In this document: piece by piece, positions 17,022 to 25,118 of the stretch
Numbering within the stretch: the first letter of the stretch is position 1
Layout: each line of letters begins with the position of its first letter
Notes under the pieces: model-generated
What the model saw: the letters and a program-made list of their open reading frames with translations, nothing else
What the model was told of the DNA's origin: nothing
The model's database searches: none
Position numbers and translations under genes: made by a program
Assembly: GCF_000023225.1 (NCBI RefSeq)
Contig: NC_013173.1
Location: 3,164,501 to 3,228,500, forward strand
From: Desulfomicrobium baculatum DSM 4028
Lineage (GTDB): Bacteria; Desulfobacterota; Desulfovibrionia; Desulfovibrionales; Desulfomicrobiaceae
Reading direction: 5' to 3'
Length of the DNA: 64,000 nucleotides

Positions 17022-18413
17022 TTAGAAAATCAGCCCTGACCGCAGACCGGCCCATCCATGGCCAAGACGAAGCCGATCCAGAAATCCGCCCGCGCCGTTG
17101 TCCGCGCACTGTCCAATAGTCCAGTCCGCGCCGCGCCGCGCCCACTCTCCGGCATTGCCCACGGCGGCACAGGCACCGCAAAGGGCAAAGAGCGGCTCGT
17201 CATTTTCCGTATCGCCTACGGCCAGGGAATGCAGCACCGGCCACGTGGCCTGTTCCATGACGGTGCGGGCGGCCTGCCCCTTGTTGCCACGCTTGGGCAA
17301 GAACTCCAGAAAATGCCGGTCACTGCGACAGCAATCCACGCCCAGTTCCAAAGCCAGAAGACGCAGCTCTCGCTCCCGCCGCAGGTCATCGCCGTCCACG
17401 ATGCACAGAATCTTCAGCGCCTCGCCCGGCAGGGGCGTCCGCGTGGGCCTTATTTCCCCGTAGCGGTCGAAAATCTCGTCCAGGGATGCCGGCCACATTC
17501 CTCCCGTCTCGATACCGAGCGGCCGGTAGATGGCAATGGGCAAACCCCTGCTCTCAAGCGCGGCGCGCAATGCATCCGCAGCGTCTCCGAGTTCGTCCAA
17601 AACGGTTATCCCATTCTTGTCCAGCAGACACGACCCGTTGCCCGCCACTTGAGTCGTCTCCAGGCCCAATTCCAGGGCCAGCGGGGCGATGCTGAGCGGA
17701 TGCTTGCCCGTGGCCAGTGAAAAGGCTCCGCCTGCCGCCACATAGGCCTTGACCGCGGCCTTGTTCGAGACCGAGAGCCTGTCTCCCGGACGGATGAGCG
17801 TGTTGTCCACGTCACAAAAAACCCAAGGCAACGGGCGGCGCTCAGTGGCCATGTCCCGCGCCCACTGCAAAAACCCGTCACGCACCTCATCCACCATGAT
17901 CGCGGCACGGCGAACCTTATCCGGATTGTGCGGGTTACGGGTGGCGATATCCTGGAAACGGCGCGCAAAAGAGACCCTCCCGCCCACTCCCGCCGCGCGC
18001 CAATCGGCCACGGTCACTGCCCGCACCAGCCAGGCTGCATCGGGCAAAGGCTGGCGCTGCGCATACTGTTCGCTCACGGCAGGATCCAGACCAGACTTCC
18101 GACCCGCCCATGAATGGCGCAATACGCCCTCTGTGACCCACGGATGCTCCTCCTGATCGGCCAGAAACAAGGCGCCGTCCAGGGGATGATAATCAAACCG
18201 ACGCAGCGCCGGAGCGTATCCGATGTCATGCAGCAGGGCCGACCGGACGAGCAACTGCGCATCTTCCGCAGGCAAGGAAAAACTGCCGGCGATATCTTTG
18301 GCAAAAGACGCGGCGTCACGCATATGCGCAAGACGCGGCCCGTGATCCACAAAAAGGGAATCCAGGACGCGGATATCGAAACCCGACTCGAGGCAAGACG
18401 AAACGAAAGACAT
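17022..18413 (-). CDS. HD domain-HAD phosphatase fusion protein
   Basis: The 463-residue protein joins two hydrolase domains. Residues about 15-150 form an HD phosphohydrolase-type domain with H62-D63 in ALLHDIGY and a further His at 76. Residues about 197-455 form a Cof-like HAD phosphatase with motif I FCDVDNTLI (D201, D203), motif II SLATGK, a Lys in GNKGQAA and motif IV GDTENDE. Cof-type HADs act on sugar phosphates or related small molecules; the substrate here is unknown. The start has an AGGAA site. No operon partner is evident. Confidence 0.85.
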   Translation of the reverse strand: MSFVSSCLESGFDIRVLDSLFVDHGPRLAHMRDAASFAKDIAGSFSLPAEDAQLLVRSALLHDIGYAPALRRFDYHPLDGALFLADQEEHPWVTEGVLRHSWAGRKSGLDPAVSEQYAQRQPLPDAAWLVRAVTVADWRAAGVGGRVSFARRFQDIATRNPHNPDKVRRAAIMVDEVRDGFLQWARDMATERRPLPWVFCDVDNTLIRPGDRLSVSNKAAVKAYVAAGGAFSLATGKHPLSIAPLALELGLETTQVAGNGSCLLDKNGITVLDELGDAADALRAALESRGLPIAIYRPLGIETGGMWPASLDEIFDRYGEIRPTRTPLPGEALKILCIVDGDDLRRERELRLLALELGVDCCRSDRHFLEFLPKRGNKGQAARTVMEQATWPVLHSLAVGDTENDEPLFALCGACAAVGNAGEWARRGADWTIGQCADNGAGGFLDRLRLGHGWAGLRSGLIF

Positions 18414-18499
18414 GTGATTTCCTATAAAAGATGATGGTGAGGAGCGAAGAGACGGGGACCGACGACTCGCAAAAAAAGTATTTGCCGTTTACTTTCAAG

Positions 18500-18531
18500 A
18501 TGATTCGGCTTAATCAGCTGAGCCTAATCAT
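18500..18531. repeat. Inverted repeat abutting the ribosome site of the next gene
   Basis: ATGATTCGGCT (18500-18510) and AGCCTAATCAT (18521-18531) are complementary at 10 of 11 positions. The repeat ends one base before the AGAGG site of the gene starting at 18546. It could be an operator or an mRNA hairpin. Confidence 0.4.
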
Positions 18532-18545
18532 AGAGGATTGTGGCA

Positions 18546-18758
18546 ATGAAACAAGCTGAAAATTTACTGCGGCAAGCACAGAACATTGTTCGACGACTGG
18601 GCATCCATCCCCTGATTCTCATTCTGGGTCTCTTGTTTTGCCTGTTTTTCCCACGCTTCTTCCTTCTCGCCGCCTTTGGCTACGGAGTCTATTGGGTGGT
18701 CAAAAACATCGGCTTCACCCGGCAAGGGGATGGACGCAAAGGCCGGGGAAGAAAGTAG
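18546..18758 (+). CDS. Uncharacterised small membrane protein (70 residues)
   Basis: The product has an N-terminal amphipathic stretch (MKQAENLLRQAQNIVRRLG), a hydrophobic region of one or two helices (about 22-54) and a very basic tail (RQGDGRKGRGRK). I chose the ATG at 18546 because AGAGG lies 9 bp upstream; a GTG at 18540 is too close. The family is unknown. It is followed 29 bp later by another small membrane protein gene. Confidence 0.6.
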   Translation: MKQAENLLRQAQNIVRRLGIHPLILILGLLFCLFFPRFFLLAAFGYGVYWVVKNIGFTRQGDGRKGRGRK

Positions 18759-18787
18759 ACCGATTTCAATACAATGAGAGGAATTCC

Positions 18788-18976
18788 ATGGCTTCCGATT
18801 CATCCTTTTTCATGCGCATTCTCCGGGCCATCATTCACAGGGTCTGGGCCGTCCTCTTTTTCCTGTCCGTCCTGTCCTTGCTTTCCGTGGCCAACCACTG
18901 GTGGGACATCATCGTAAGCGGCTACCATGCGCTGGAAAGCTCGATCCTGACCGGAATAGAACTGATTCGCGGCTAA
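18788..18976 (+). CDS. Uncharacterised single-span membrane protein (62 residues)
   Basis: One hydrophobic helix (about residues 19-36) follows a short basic N-terminus and leads to an amphipathic tail (ANHWWDIIVSGYHALESS). GAGAGG lies 6 bp before the ATG. It appears to form a two-gene unit with the preceding 70-residue membrane protein. No function can be assigned. Confidence 0.6.
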   Translation: MASDSSFFMRILRAIIHRVWAVLFFLSVLSLLSVANHWWDIIVSGYHALESSILTGIELIRG

Positions 18977-18979
18977 GGC

Positions 18980-19168
18980 TCACCCATCCTCATCCAGCAA
19001 CCTCTCCTCGGTGTGGATTTCGTTCCAGGCCGGAGAACCCGGAGTCGTCTCCCGTTGCCGGGGACGGGTCCTGCCCACGGACGTGGATTCGGCAACCTCT
19101 TTTTCAATCTGCCGCCGACGCTTGAAATTTCCCAGAATTCCATCCACTTTTTCGATTTTATCCGGCAT
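18980..19168 (-). CDS. Uncharacterised small charged protein (62 residues)
   Basis: The frame encodes a hydrophilic, highly charged protein (MPDKIEKVDGILGNFKRRRQ...). Its ATG lies one base beyond the TGA of the cysteine-rich gene upstream, so translational coupling is likely and supports it being real. No family is recognised. Confidence 0.45.
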   Translation of the reverse strand: MPDKIEKVDGILGNFKRRRQIEKEVAESTSVGRTRPRQRETTPGSPAWNEIHTEERLLDEDG

Positions 19169-19169
19169 T

Positions 19170-19649
19170 TCAAATATCCAGCGCTTCGGGCGCTCGCCCA
19201 GGAATAATGGCCGCCAGTTGCTCGTGCCTGAGTTGATTCAATGCGGCCGGAACCTGCGGCATGCCATCAGGCCCCACAAAGTTCCCGTCCTTCCGCGAAC
19301 CGGATTTTGCGCCCTGTTCACAGGCAGCGCCAAGCCCGGGCAGAGGGCGCACCAGTTGCGGCAAGGGTGTCTCCTCGGGCATTCTGAATGAGTGGGCCGG
19401 GCATGGCGGCTGGGCGCCGATGGGAATGTCTGCGCTGCAGTCCGCCACGGCCTCGGGACTGCCCGCGCACGCCAGGCAAAAGGCCGCGATACAATTCTGT
19501 AGCGCGGCGTCCTCCCCGTCCTCGATCATCCGGCACGAATGCAGCGGACACTGGACATGCCCGCACTCCCGGACAAACTTGGGGCTTCCTCCCTGACAGC
19601 ACAGACAGATTTTCCGGATTACACCGGTCATTGCGTTCCTGGCGGTCAT
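19170..19649 (-). CDS. Cysteine-rich protein with two CxxC...CP-HS-RM modules
   Basis: The 159-residue protein contains two related metal-ligand modules. The first has C15/C18, C29 and C34 and ends CPLHSCRM; the second has C58/C61, C71 and C83 and ends CPAHSFRM. The first module resembles the KCLDCC...VreC...CPLypyR motif of a widespread uncharacterised zinc-binding family often found in phages and proteobacteria. The rest is low in structure. The start at 19649 has an AAGGAGAGG site. A zinc or iron-sulfur role is inferred. Confidence 0.6.
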   Translation of the reverse strand: MTARNAMTGVIRKICLCCQGGSPKFVRECGHVQCPLHSCRMIEDGEDAALQNCIAAFCLACAGSPEAVADCSADIPIGAQPPCPAHSFRMPEETPLPQLVRPLPGLGAACEQGAKSGSRKDGNFVGPDGMPQVPAALNQLRHEQLAAIIPGRAPEALDI

Positions 19650-19801
19650 GCAACCCTCTCCTTGGTCCTGGCGGAATAGAATTGCTTCACCTTACGCGTG
19701 AATTTGGCATGCATCAATGCCCAAAATGGAGAACTCCCGACTCCACATATCACCGGCCAAAACCATATTTCAGAAAAAATGACCGGCGGTCATAAAAAAT
19801 C

Positions 19802-19807
19802 TTGACA
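19802..19807 (+). promoter_or_regulatory. Candidate -35 box before the aromatic leader
   Basis: A perfect TTGACA lies 34 bp upstream of the leader-peptide start. No convincing -10 follows at 16-18 bp (GTAGTC or TAGTCA), so the promoter of the aromatic gene run is uncertain. The rest of the 19650-19841 spacer holds only a near-palindrome at 19705-19723 (TTGGCAT...ATGCCCAA). Confidence 0.3.
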
Positions 19808-19841
19808 GCCTCCTCGCAAACTGAGTAGTCAGGCAATCGTT

Positions 19842-19928
19842 ATGACAAACTTCTCCCTCAATCACAGCCTGTACTTTTTTTGGTACTTTTATTTTAGCAG
19901 AGCCTGTGGTCTGAGGGGACTGCTTTAG
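19842..19928 (+). CDS. Aromatic-rich leader peptide of the aro-phe-tyr-trp run
   Basis: A 28-codon frame begins ATG ACA AAC TTC and ends TAG at 19926-19928. Residues 11-18 read YFFWYFYF: eight aromatic codons in a row (three Tyr, four Phe, one Trp). The stop is followed 29 bp later by a GC-rich terminator and then the first gene for aromatic amino acid synthesis. This is the layout of a ribosome-mediated attenuation leader, as known for trpL and pheL. A weak AGG ribosome site precedes the ATG. It is too short to be called by usual gene finders. Confidence 0.8.
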   Translation: MTNFSLNHSLYFFWYFYFSRACGLRGLL

Positions 19929-19990
19929 CCTTATTTGACAAAAGCAAACCAACCTTAGGGCCGCAGGCGACACGCCGGCGGCCCTTTTTT
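19896..19990 (+). promoter_or_regulatory. Attenuator: pause, antiterminator and terminator hairpins
   Basis: The terminator stem is GGGCCGC (19958-19964) with GCGGCCC (19978-19984), continued inside by GGCG/CGCC, and followed by six T. An antiterminator can form between CUGAGG (19911-19916) and CCUUAG (19953-19958), which shares a base with and adjoins the terminator stem. AGCAG (19896-19900) and CTGCT (19920-19924), directly after the aromatic codons, could form the pause hairpin. A ribosome stalled on the aromatic codons would cover AGCAG and favour the antiterminator. The pairings are my reading and were not folded by computer. Confidence 0.65.
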
Positions 19991-20033
19991 ACATTCAAGG
20001 CCCCGGGCGCCCGGCCGAAACCGGAGGAAAATC

Positions 20034-20840
20034 ATGAACATGGGAAAAAGCGTACGACTGGAGAGGATCTTCAACCGCAACACGGGCCGCAGCATCATCG
20101 TGCCCCTGGACCACGGGACCACGGTCGGCCCCATCGAAGGACTGGTCGACCTGCGCTCCACAGTGAACAAGGTGGCCGAAGGCGGAGCCAACGCGGTGCT
20201 CATGCACAAGGGCCTGCCGCGTTGCTCGCACCGGGGCCATGGCCGCGACGTGGGCCTCATCATTCACCTTTCGGCCAGCACCACGCTGTCCCCCTTCCCC
20301 AATGCCAAGATCCTGGTCGGCACGGTCGAAGACGGGATCAAGCTCGGCGCGGATGCGGTGTCCGTGCACCTGAACCTCGGTGACGAGTCCGAACGCGACA
20401 TGCTGCGCGACATGGGTCAGGTCGCCTCCAAATGCGCCGAATGGGGCATGCCGCTCCTGGCCATGGTTTACGCCCGCGGCCCCAAGGTCAAATCCGAATG
20501 GGATCCGGCCACCGTGGCGCACTGCGCTCGCCTGGCGGAAGAACTTGGCGCCGACGTGATCAAGGTCGTATACACCGGAGACCCGGAGTCCTTTTCCAGA
20601 GTGACCGAAGGCTGCTGCATTCCCATCGTCATTGCCGGCGGCCCGCGCATGGAATCTCCGCGCGACATCATCCAGATGGCTCATGACTCTGTTGCCGCCG
20701 GCGGCGCAGGCCTGTCCATGGGTCGCAACATCTTCCAGGCCGAAAACCCGACCCGCCTGGTGCAGGCCTTGCACGCAGTGGTGCACATGGATTACTCCGT
20801 CGATCAGGCCCTGGCCCTGCTTGAAGAACCCAAACTCTAG
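20034..20840 (+). CDS. 2-amino-3,7-dideoxy-D-threo-hept-6-ulosonate synthase
   Basis: This 268-residue aldolase of the FbaB/DeoC type (the archaeal AroA' family) makes the seven-carbon precursor of 3-dehydroquinate from a ketofructose phosphate and aspartate semialdehyde. It thereby replaces DAHP synthase. Visible motifs are the N-terminal RLERIFNRNTGRSIIVPLDH and the Schiff-base region IKVVYTGDPESF with a Lys. It is the first structural gene after the attenuator and is followed by 3-dehydroquinate synthase II, its pathway partner. Confidence 0.92.
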   Translation: MNMGKSVRLERIFNRNTGRSIIVPLDHGTTVGPIEGLVDLRSTVNKVAEGGANAVLMHKGLPRCSHRGHGRDVGLIIHLSASTTLSPFPNAKILVGTVEDGIKLGADAVSVHLNLGDESERDMLRDMGQVASKCAEWGMPLLAMVYARGPKVKSEWDPATVAHCARLAEELGADVIKVVYTGDPESFSRVTEGCCIPIVIAGGPRMESPRDIIQMAHDSVAAGGAGLSMGRNIFQAENPTRLVQALHAVVHMDYSVDQALALLEEPKL

Positions 20841-20849
20841 GTCCGCTTC

Positions 20850-21818
20850 ATGAAAAAAGTACTCTTTTCCGGCGTCCCCTTTGACAAGGGCGAGATCACC
20901 CTGGCTCTGGAATCCGGCGTGGACGCGGTCATCGTCGAGCGCGAGCACGTCGCCTCGGTGCAGGCCCTGAGCAAGATCCCGGTCCTGGCCGCCGAAGACC
21001 AGCCCTATGTCCTCCTGGCCTCCAAGGCAGACGAGGAAGAGGCCGTGAGGCTCCTGGCCCAGGGCAGGGACGTCATCCTGAGGGAAGGCTGGGAAATCAT
21101 CCCCGTGGAAAACATCCTGGCCCAGTCCGAACATCTAGCCGTGGAGGCCGCAAGCCTGGAACGGGCACGCCTCGCGGCGGGCATCCTGGAGCGCGGGGTC
21201 GAAACCGTGGTCGTCCTGCCTCAAGCCGCCGCAGATCTTAAAACCATTGTCCGCGAACTCAAACTGAGCCAGGGAATCATGGAACTGGAAACCGCGACGG
21301 TCACCGCCGTCACCTCCGCAGGACTCGGACACCGCGTCTGCGTGGACACCATGAGCCTCCTTAAATCCGGTCAAGGCATGCTGGTCGGCAATTCCAGCGC
21401 CTTCACCTTCCTCATCAACGCCGAGACCGAATCCAACCCCTACGTGGCCCCCCGCCCGTTCCGCATCAATGCCGGAGCCGTACACGCCTACGCGGCCATG
21501 CCCGGGGACAGAACCACGTACCTGGATGAACTCAAAACCGGAACAGAAGTGCTCATCGTCGGCGCCGACGGTTCGACCACCCTGGCCACGGTGGGCCGCT
21601 GCAAGGTCGAGATCCGGCCCATGCTGCTCATCGAAGCCGAGGCGGGTGGCAAGATCGGCACCCTCTTCCTGCAGAACGCCGAGACCATCCGCATGGTCCG
21701 CGACGACGGCCGCCCGGTCAGCGTGGTCGACCTCAAGATCGGCGACAAGGTGCTGTGCCGCACGGATCAGGCCGGACGGCATTTCGGCATGCGCATCACC
21801 GAGGAGATCAAGGAATGA
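20850..21818 (+). CDS. 3-dehydroquinate synthase II (archaeal type)
   Basis: The 322-residue protein matches the AroB' family, which converts the amino-dideoxyheptulosonate into 3-dehydroquinate by NAD-dependent deamination and cyclisation. It is unrelated to classical AroB. Family stretches include MLVGNSSAFTFLINAETESN, FRINAGAVHAY and TYLDELKTGTEVLIVGADG. It begins 9 bp after the synthase gene, and its stop overlaps the pheA start (ATGA). Together the two genes form the non-canonical entry to the shikimate pathway. Confidence 0.94.
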   Translation: MKKVLFSGVPFDKGEITLALESGVDAVIVEREHVASVQALSKIPVLAAEDQPYVLLASKADEEEAVRLLAQGRDVILREGWEIIPVENILAQSEHLAVEAASLERARLAAGILERGVETVVVLPQAAADLKTIVRELKLSQGIMELETATVTAVTSAGLGHRVCVDTMSLLKSGQGMLVGNSSAFTFLINAETESNPYVAPRPFRINAGAVHAYAAMPGDRTTYLDELKTGTEVLIVGADGSTTLATVGRCKVEIRPMLLIEAEAGGKIGTLFLQNAETIRMVRDDGRPVSVVDLKIGDKVLCRTDQAGRHFGMRITEEIKE

Positions 21819-22933
21819 ACTCGTCCACGCAGCGCCTGACCGAGATCCGGACCCAGATCGACGACCTGGACGAACGGATCCTCGATCTCTTGAACAAACG
21901 CGCTTCTTTAAGCCGCGAAGTGGGCCAGCTCAAATCCGATTCCCTGGACATCGTCTTCAAGCCCTTCCGCGAAAAGGAAGTTTTGAGCCGCCTGAACGCC
22001 TTGAGCCCCGGCATCCTGCCCGAAGATCACCTGCGCGCCATCTACCGCGAGATCCTGTCCTCCTCCCGCCGCCTGCAGCAGCCCCAGACCGTGGCCTACC
22101 TCGGCCCCGAGGGCACCTTCACGCATCTGGCGGGCCTTGAGTACTTGGGCCGCTCCATGGACTTCACCCCCTGCCCGACCCTGCACGACGTCTTTTTGAC
22201 CGTGGCCTCGCGCAAGGCGGACCTTGGCGTCATTCCGCTCGAAAACTCCCTGCAGGGCAGCGTGGGCCAGAGCCTGGACCTCTTCCTGCAGTACAATGTC
22301 TATATCCACGCCGAGCTTTTCAGCCGCATCAGCCATGCTTTGCTCGCCGTGAACGCCGACCTGTCCTCCGTGCGCACGGTCTATTCCCATCCTCAGGCCC
22401 TGGCCCAGTGCTCCGGATGGCTGCGCACCAACGTGCCCCAGGCCTCCGTCATCCCCACCGAGAGCACGGCCGCGGCCGCGGCCCAGGCCGAGCGCGAGGG
22501 CGACGGCTCCGCAGCCATCGGGCACCCAAGGCTGGTGGAACGCTATGGCCTGAAAGCCGTGGCGCTGGACATCCAGGACCTGCCGGACAACTGGACCCGC
22601 TTTCTGGTCATCGGGCCCACGCCGACGGTCGGCAGCAGTCGCGACAAGACCTCCCTCCTGTTCACCACGCCGGACCGGCCCGGCGCCCTGGCCGCCATCC
22701 TGAACCTGCTGGCCGACCAGGGGCTGAACCTGACCAAGCTGGAATCGCGGCCCCTCAAGGGCGAAAAATGGAAATACGTCTTCTTCATGGACGTGGAATG
22801 CGACCTGTCCCAGGAACAGTATGAAAACACCATGAACAACCTGACCAGCCTCTGCCACACCATGCGCGTGCTCGGCAGCTACCCCACGGGCCCGCACCTC
22901 TACGGCGCTGGCATGGTCCAGGAGCAGGCATGA
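21815..22933 (+). CDS. pheA: Bifunctional chorismate mutase/prephenate dehydratase
   Basis: The 372-residue enzyme takes chorismate to phenylpyruvate for Phe synthesis. Residues about 5-90 are an AroQ-type chorismate mutase (IDDLDERILDLLNKRASLS), about 95-275 the prephenate dehydratase (YLGPEGTFTHLA, VIPLENSLQGSV), and the C-terminal part an ACT domain with GALAA and LESRP motifs, the Phe-binding signature. Feedback inhibition by Phe is therefore likely. The start at 21815 overlaps the preceding stop; the ATG at 21755 upstream lies inside the previous gene. Confidence 0.96.
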   Translation: MNSSTQRLTEIRTQIDDLDERILDLLNKRASLSREVGQLKSDSLDIVFKPFREKEVLSRLNALSPGILPEDHLRAIYREILSSSRRLQQPQTVAYLGPEGTFTHLAGLEYLGRSMDFTPCPTLHDVFLTVASRKADLGVIPLENSLQGSVGQSLDLFLQYNVYIHAELFSRISHALLAVNADLSSVRTVYSHPQALAQCSGWLRTNVPQASVIPTESTAAAAAQAEREGDGSAAIGHPRLVERYGLKAVALDIQDLPDNWTRFLVIGPTPTVGSSRDKTSLLFTTPDRPGALAAILNLLADQGLNLTKLESRPLKGEKWKYVFFMDVECDLSQEQYENTMNNLTSLCHTMRVLGSYPTGPHLYGAGMVQEQA

Positions 22934-24276
22934 AACCCGTCATCGACATCACCGCGCCCTCATCCAAGTCCCTGTCCCACCGGGCGCTGATCTGCGCGGC
23001 CCTGGCCGAAGGCGAGTCGCTCCTCGAAGGCGTGCTCGACAGCCAGGATCTGACCCGCACCGCCGGGTGCCTGCGCCTTCTGGGGGCACTCATAACGCCT
23101 CAAGGCGGCAAGCTCTTTGTGCGCGGCATCGGCGGGAAGACAGGAGCCAGCGCAGAAGGCCCCGTCTCCATGAACGTCGGCGAATCCGGCACCACCTGCC
23201 GGCTCATGGCCGGCGTAGTCACGGCCATCCCTGGCATCTACCGCATCCACGGCGAGGGGCGCATCCACGACCGTCCGGTCGCGCATCTGACCGACGCCCT
23301 GACCCAGCAGGGTGTGCGCGTCACCTTCGAGGAAAAAAGCGGCTACCCGCCCATGGTCATGTCCAGCCCCGGCCTGATCGGTGGCGAGGTGACCATCAAC
23401 CTGGAGCAGAGCAGCCAGTATCTCTCGGGCCTGCTCCTGGCCGCGCCCCTGGCGACCGGGACGACGACCATCCGCCTCATCGGCAGGTCCGTGGCCTCCT
23501 GGCCCTATGTCGCACTGACGCTCGACACCATGGCCCGCTTCGGCGTGCCCGTGATCCTGGAACGCAGAATCCTGGACGATTGGCATTCCTGCACCCACGC
23601 CGAGGCGGCGGGTCTTCCCCCCACGGACATCCGGCTCGTCGTCCACCCGGCCCCCTACCGGGCCGGAGCCATGCGCGTCGAGGGCGACTGGTCCAATGCC
23701 TCCTACTTTCTGGCCGCAGGGGCCGTGGGCACGGCTCCGGTCCGCATTTCCGGGCTCAGCAGGCAGTCGGCCCAGGGAGACCGCTTCATGCTCGAAATCC
23801 TGTCCCGCATGGGCGCGTCCGTCGAATGGCAGGACGACGTGGTCACGGTTTTTCCGTCAGCGCTGCGCGGCACGCAGGTCGACATGAACGCCTGTCCGGA
23901 CATCGTGCCCACAGTGGCGGCCATGGCCGCCTTCGCCACCGGCGAGACAATCATCTCCGGAGCCGCGCACCTGGCCCTGAAGGAATGCGACCGCATCCTG
24001 GGACCGGTCACGGAACTGTCCAAGGCCGGTGTGAATATCGAGGCCCGTCCCGACGGCATGATCATTCGCGGCAACGGCGGGCTTCTGCCGCGCAGCGTGG
24101 ACCTGTGCACCTACGGCGACCACCGCATGGCCATGAGCTTCTCCCTGCTCGAACTGGGGGGCATCAGCGTAAACCTCGACAACCCCTCCTGCGTGGCCAA
24201 ATCCTTTCCTGGGTTCTGGGACGTCTGGAGCCTGATCCGCCTCGGCAACGGCCTGGGAGCCACGCATGAGTCTTAG
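22930..24276 (+). CDS. aroA: 3-phosphoshikimate 1-carboxyvinyltransferase (EPSP synthase)
   Basis: EPSP synthase joins shikimate 3-phosphate and phosphoenolpyruvate. The 448-residue protein shows PSSKSLSHRALICAALA at the N-terminus, the NVGESGTTCRLM motif, the RIHDRPVAHLTDAL region and the C-terminal GDHRMAMSF. It overlaps pheA by 4 bp and tyrA by 11 bp. The intervening shikimate steps (aroD, aroE, aroK) are not in this cluster. Confidence 0.97.
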   Translation: MKPVIDITAPSSKSLSHRALICAALAEGESLLEGVLDSQDLTRTAGCLRLLGALITPQGGKLFVRGIGGKTGASAEGPVSMNVGESGTTCRLMAGVVTAIPGIYRIHGEGRIHDRPVAHLTDALTQQGVRVTFEEKSGYPPMVMSSPGLIGGEVTINLEQSSQYLSGLLLAAPLATGTTTIRLIGRSVASWPYVALTLDTMARFGVPVILERRILDDWHSCTHAEAAGLPPTDIRLVVHPAPYRAGAMRVEGDWSNASYFLAAGAVGTAPVRISGLSRQSAQGDRFMLEILSRMGASVEWQDDVVTVFPSALRGTQVDMNACPDIVPTVAAMAAFATGETIISGAAHLALKECDRILGPVTELSKAGVNIEARPDGMIIRGNGGLLPRSVDLCTYGDHRMAMSFSLLELGGISVNLDNPSCVAKSFPGFWDVWSLIRLGNGLGATHES

Positions 24277-25045
24277 CCCCGCATCGGCCATCGTGGTCAT
24301 CGGCGCCAAAGGGCAGATGGGGGCGCGCTTCGTACGCAGCTTTCGCGAAGCGGGCAACCCCGTGACCGAGTTCGACCATCCCCTGGATCTGGCCAGGCTG
24401 CCCGGCGCCGTGCGGGGGGCCGCCCTTGTCCTCTTGTGCGTACCCATCACGGCGATGAAGGATGTCGTCGCCTTGGTGGCCCCGCATCTCACGCAGACGA
24501 CCATCCTGGCCGACATCTGCTCGGTCAAGGTCCAGCCCCTGCGTGACATGCTGTCCCAGACCACAACGCCCGTGGTCGGCACCCATCCACTTTTCGGCCC
24601 CGAAACGCTTGACGTGGAGCTACGAATTGCCGTAACTCCGGGACGTGACCAGGAAGCGACCGATAATCTATCAAGCTGCTTCCGCGATCTGGGATTTTCC
24701 CCGTTCACCACAACGGCCGATGAGCATGACAAAGCCATGGCCTACATCCAAGGACTCAACTTCGTGACAACCGTCGCTTACCTCTGTGCTTCCCCTCTGG
24801 AAAACGGAATCGAGCGTTTCTTCACGCCCTCGTTCGGACGACGCGTGGAGGCGGCCACGAAAATGATCACCCAGGACGCCCCCCTCTTCTCCACCATGTT
24901 CGAAGCGAACCCCCACAGCCTTGAAGCCGTGCGCGCGTTTCGTTCATACCTGAACGTCGCCGCCGGCGGCGATCTGGAACTTTTGAGCCAGAAGGCTCTT
25001 TGGTGGTGGCGCAAGCAGCATGACGCAGGGGGACCCGCTTCCTGA
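24266..25045 (+). CDS. tyrA: Prephenate dehydrogenase
   Basis: The 259-residue protein oxidises prephenate to 4-hydroxyphenylpyruvate for Tyr synthesis. It has an N-terminal NAD(P)-binding motif (VVIGAKGQMGARFV) and the family segment VVGTHPLFGPE. It lacks a chorismate mutase part and an ACT domain, so it is a short monofunctional form. It overlaps aroA by 11 bp and is followed by a strong terminator before trpE. Confidence 0.93.
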   Translation: MSLSPASAIVVIGAKGQMGARFVRSFREAGNPVTEFDHPLDLARLPGAVRGAALVLLCVPITAMKDVVALVAPHLTQTTILADICSVKVQPLRDMLSQTTTPVVGTHPLFGPETLDVELRIAVTPGRDQEATDNLSSCFRDLGFSPFTTTADEHDKAMAYIQGLNFVTTVAYLCASPLENGIERFFTPSFGRRVEAATKMITQDAPLFSTMFEANPHSLEAVRAFRSYLNVAAGGDLELLSQKALWWWRKQHDAGGPAS

Positions 25046-25085
25046 CGGCATCGCAGTGCCGTTAGTTCAGGCATAAAAGGCATTA

Positions 25086-25118
25086 AAGCCGGATCCTCCC
25101 AGGATCCGGCTTTTTTTT
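25086..25118 (+). terminator. Strong intrinsic terminator between tyrA and trpE
   Basis: AAGCCGGATCCT and AGGATCCGGCTT form a perfect 12-bp stem with a CCC loop, followed by a run of T. Only 33 bp separate it from the trpE start and no clear promoter lies there, so trp expression may depend on read-through. A weaker hairpin (CGGCA/TGCCG) precedes it near 25046-25061. Confidence 0.88.

Noticed and set aside
25047-25083. Three GGCAT repeats before the tyrA-trpE terminator
   Set aside because: Spacing is irregular (23 and 9 bp) and the unit is only 5 bp, so it is probably chance and not a protein-binding array.
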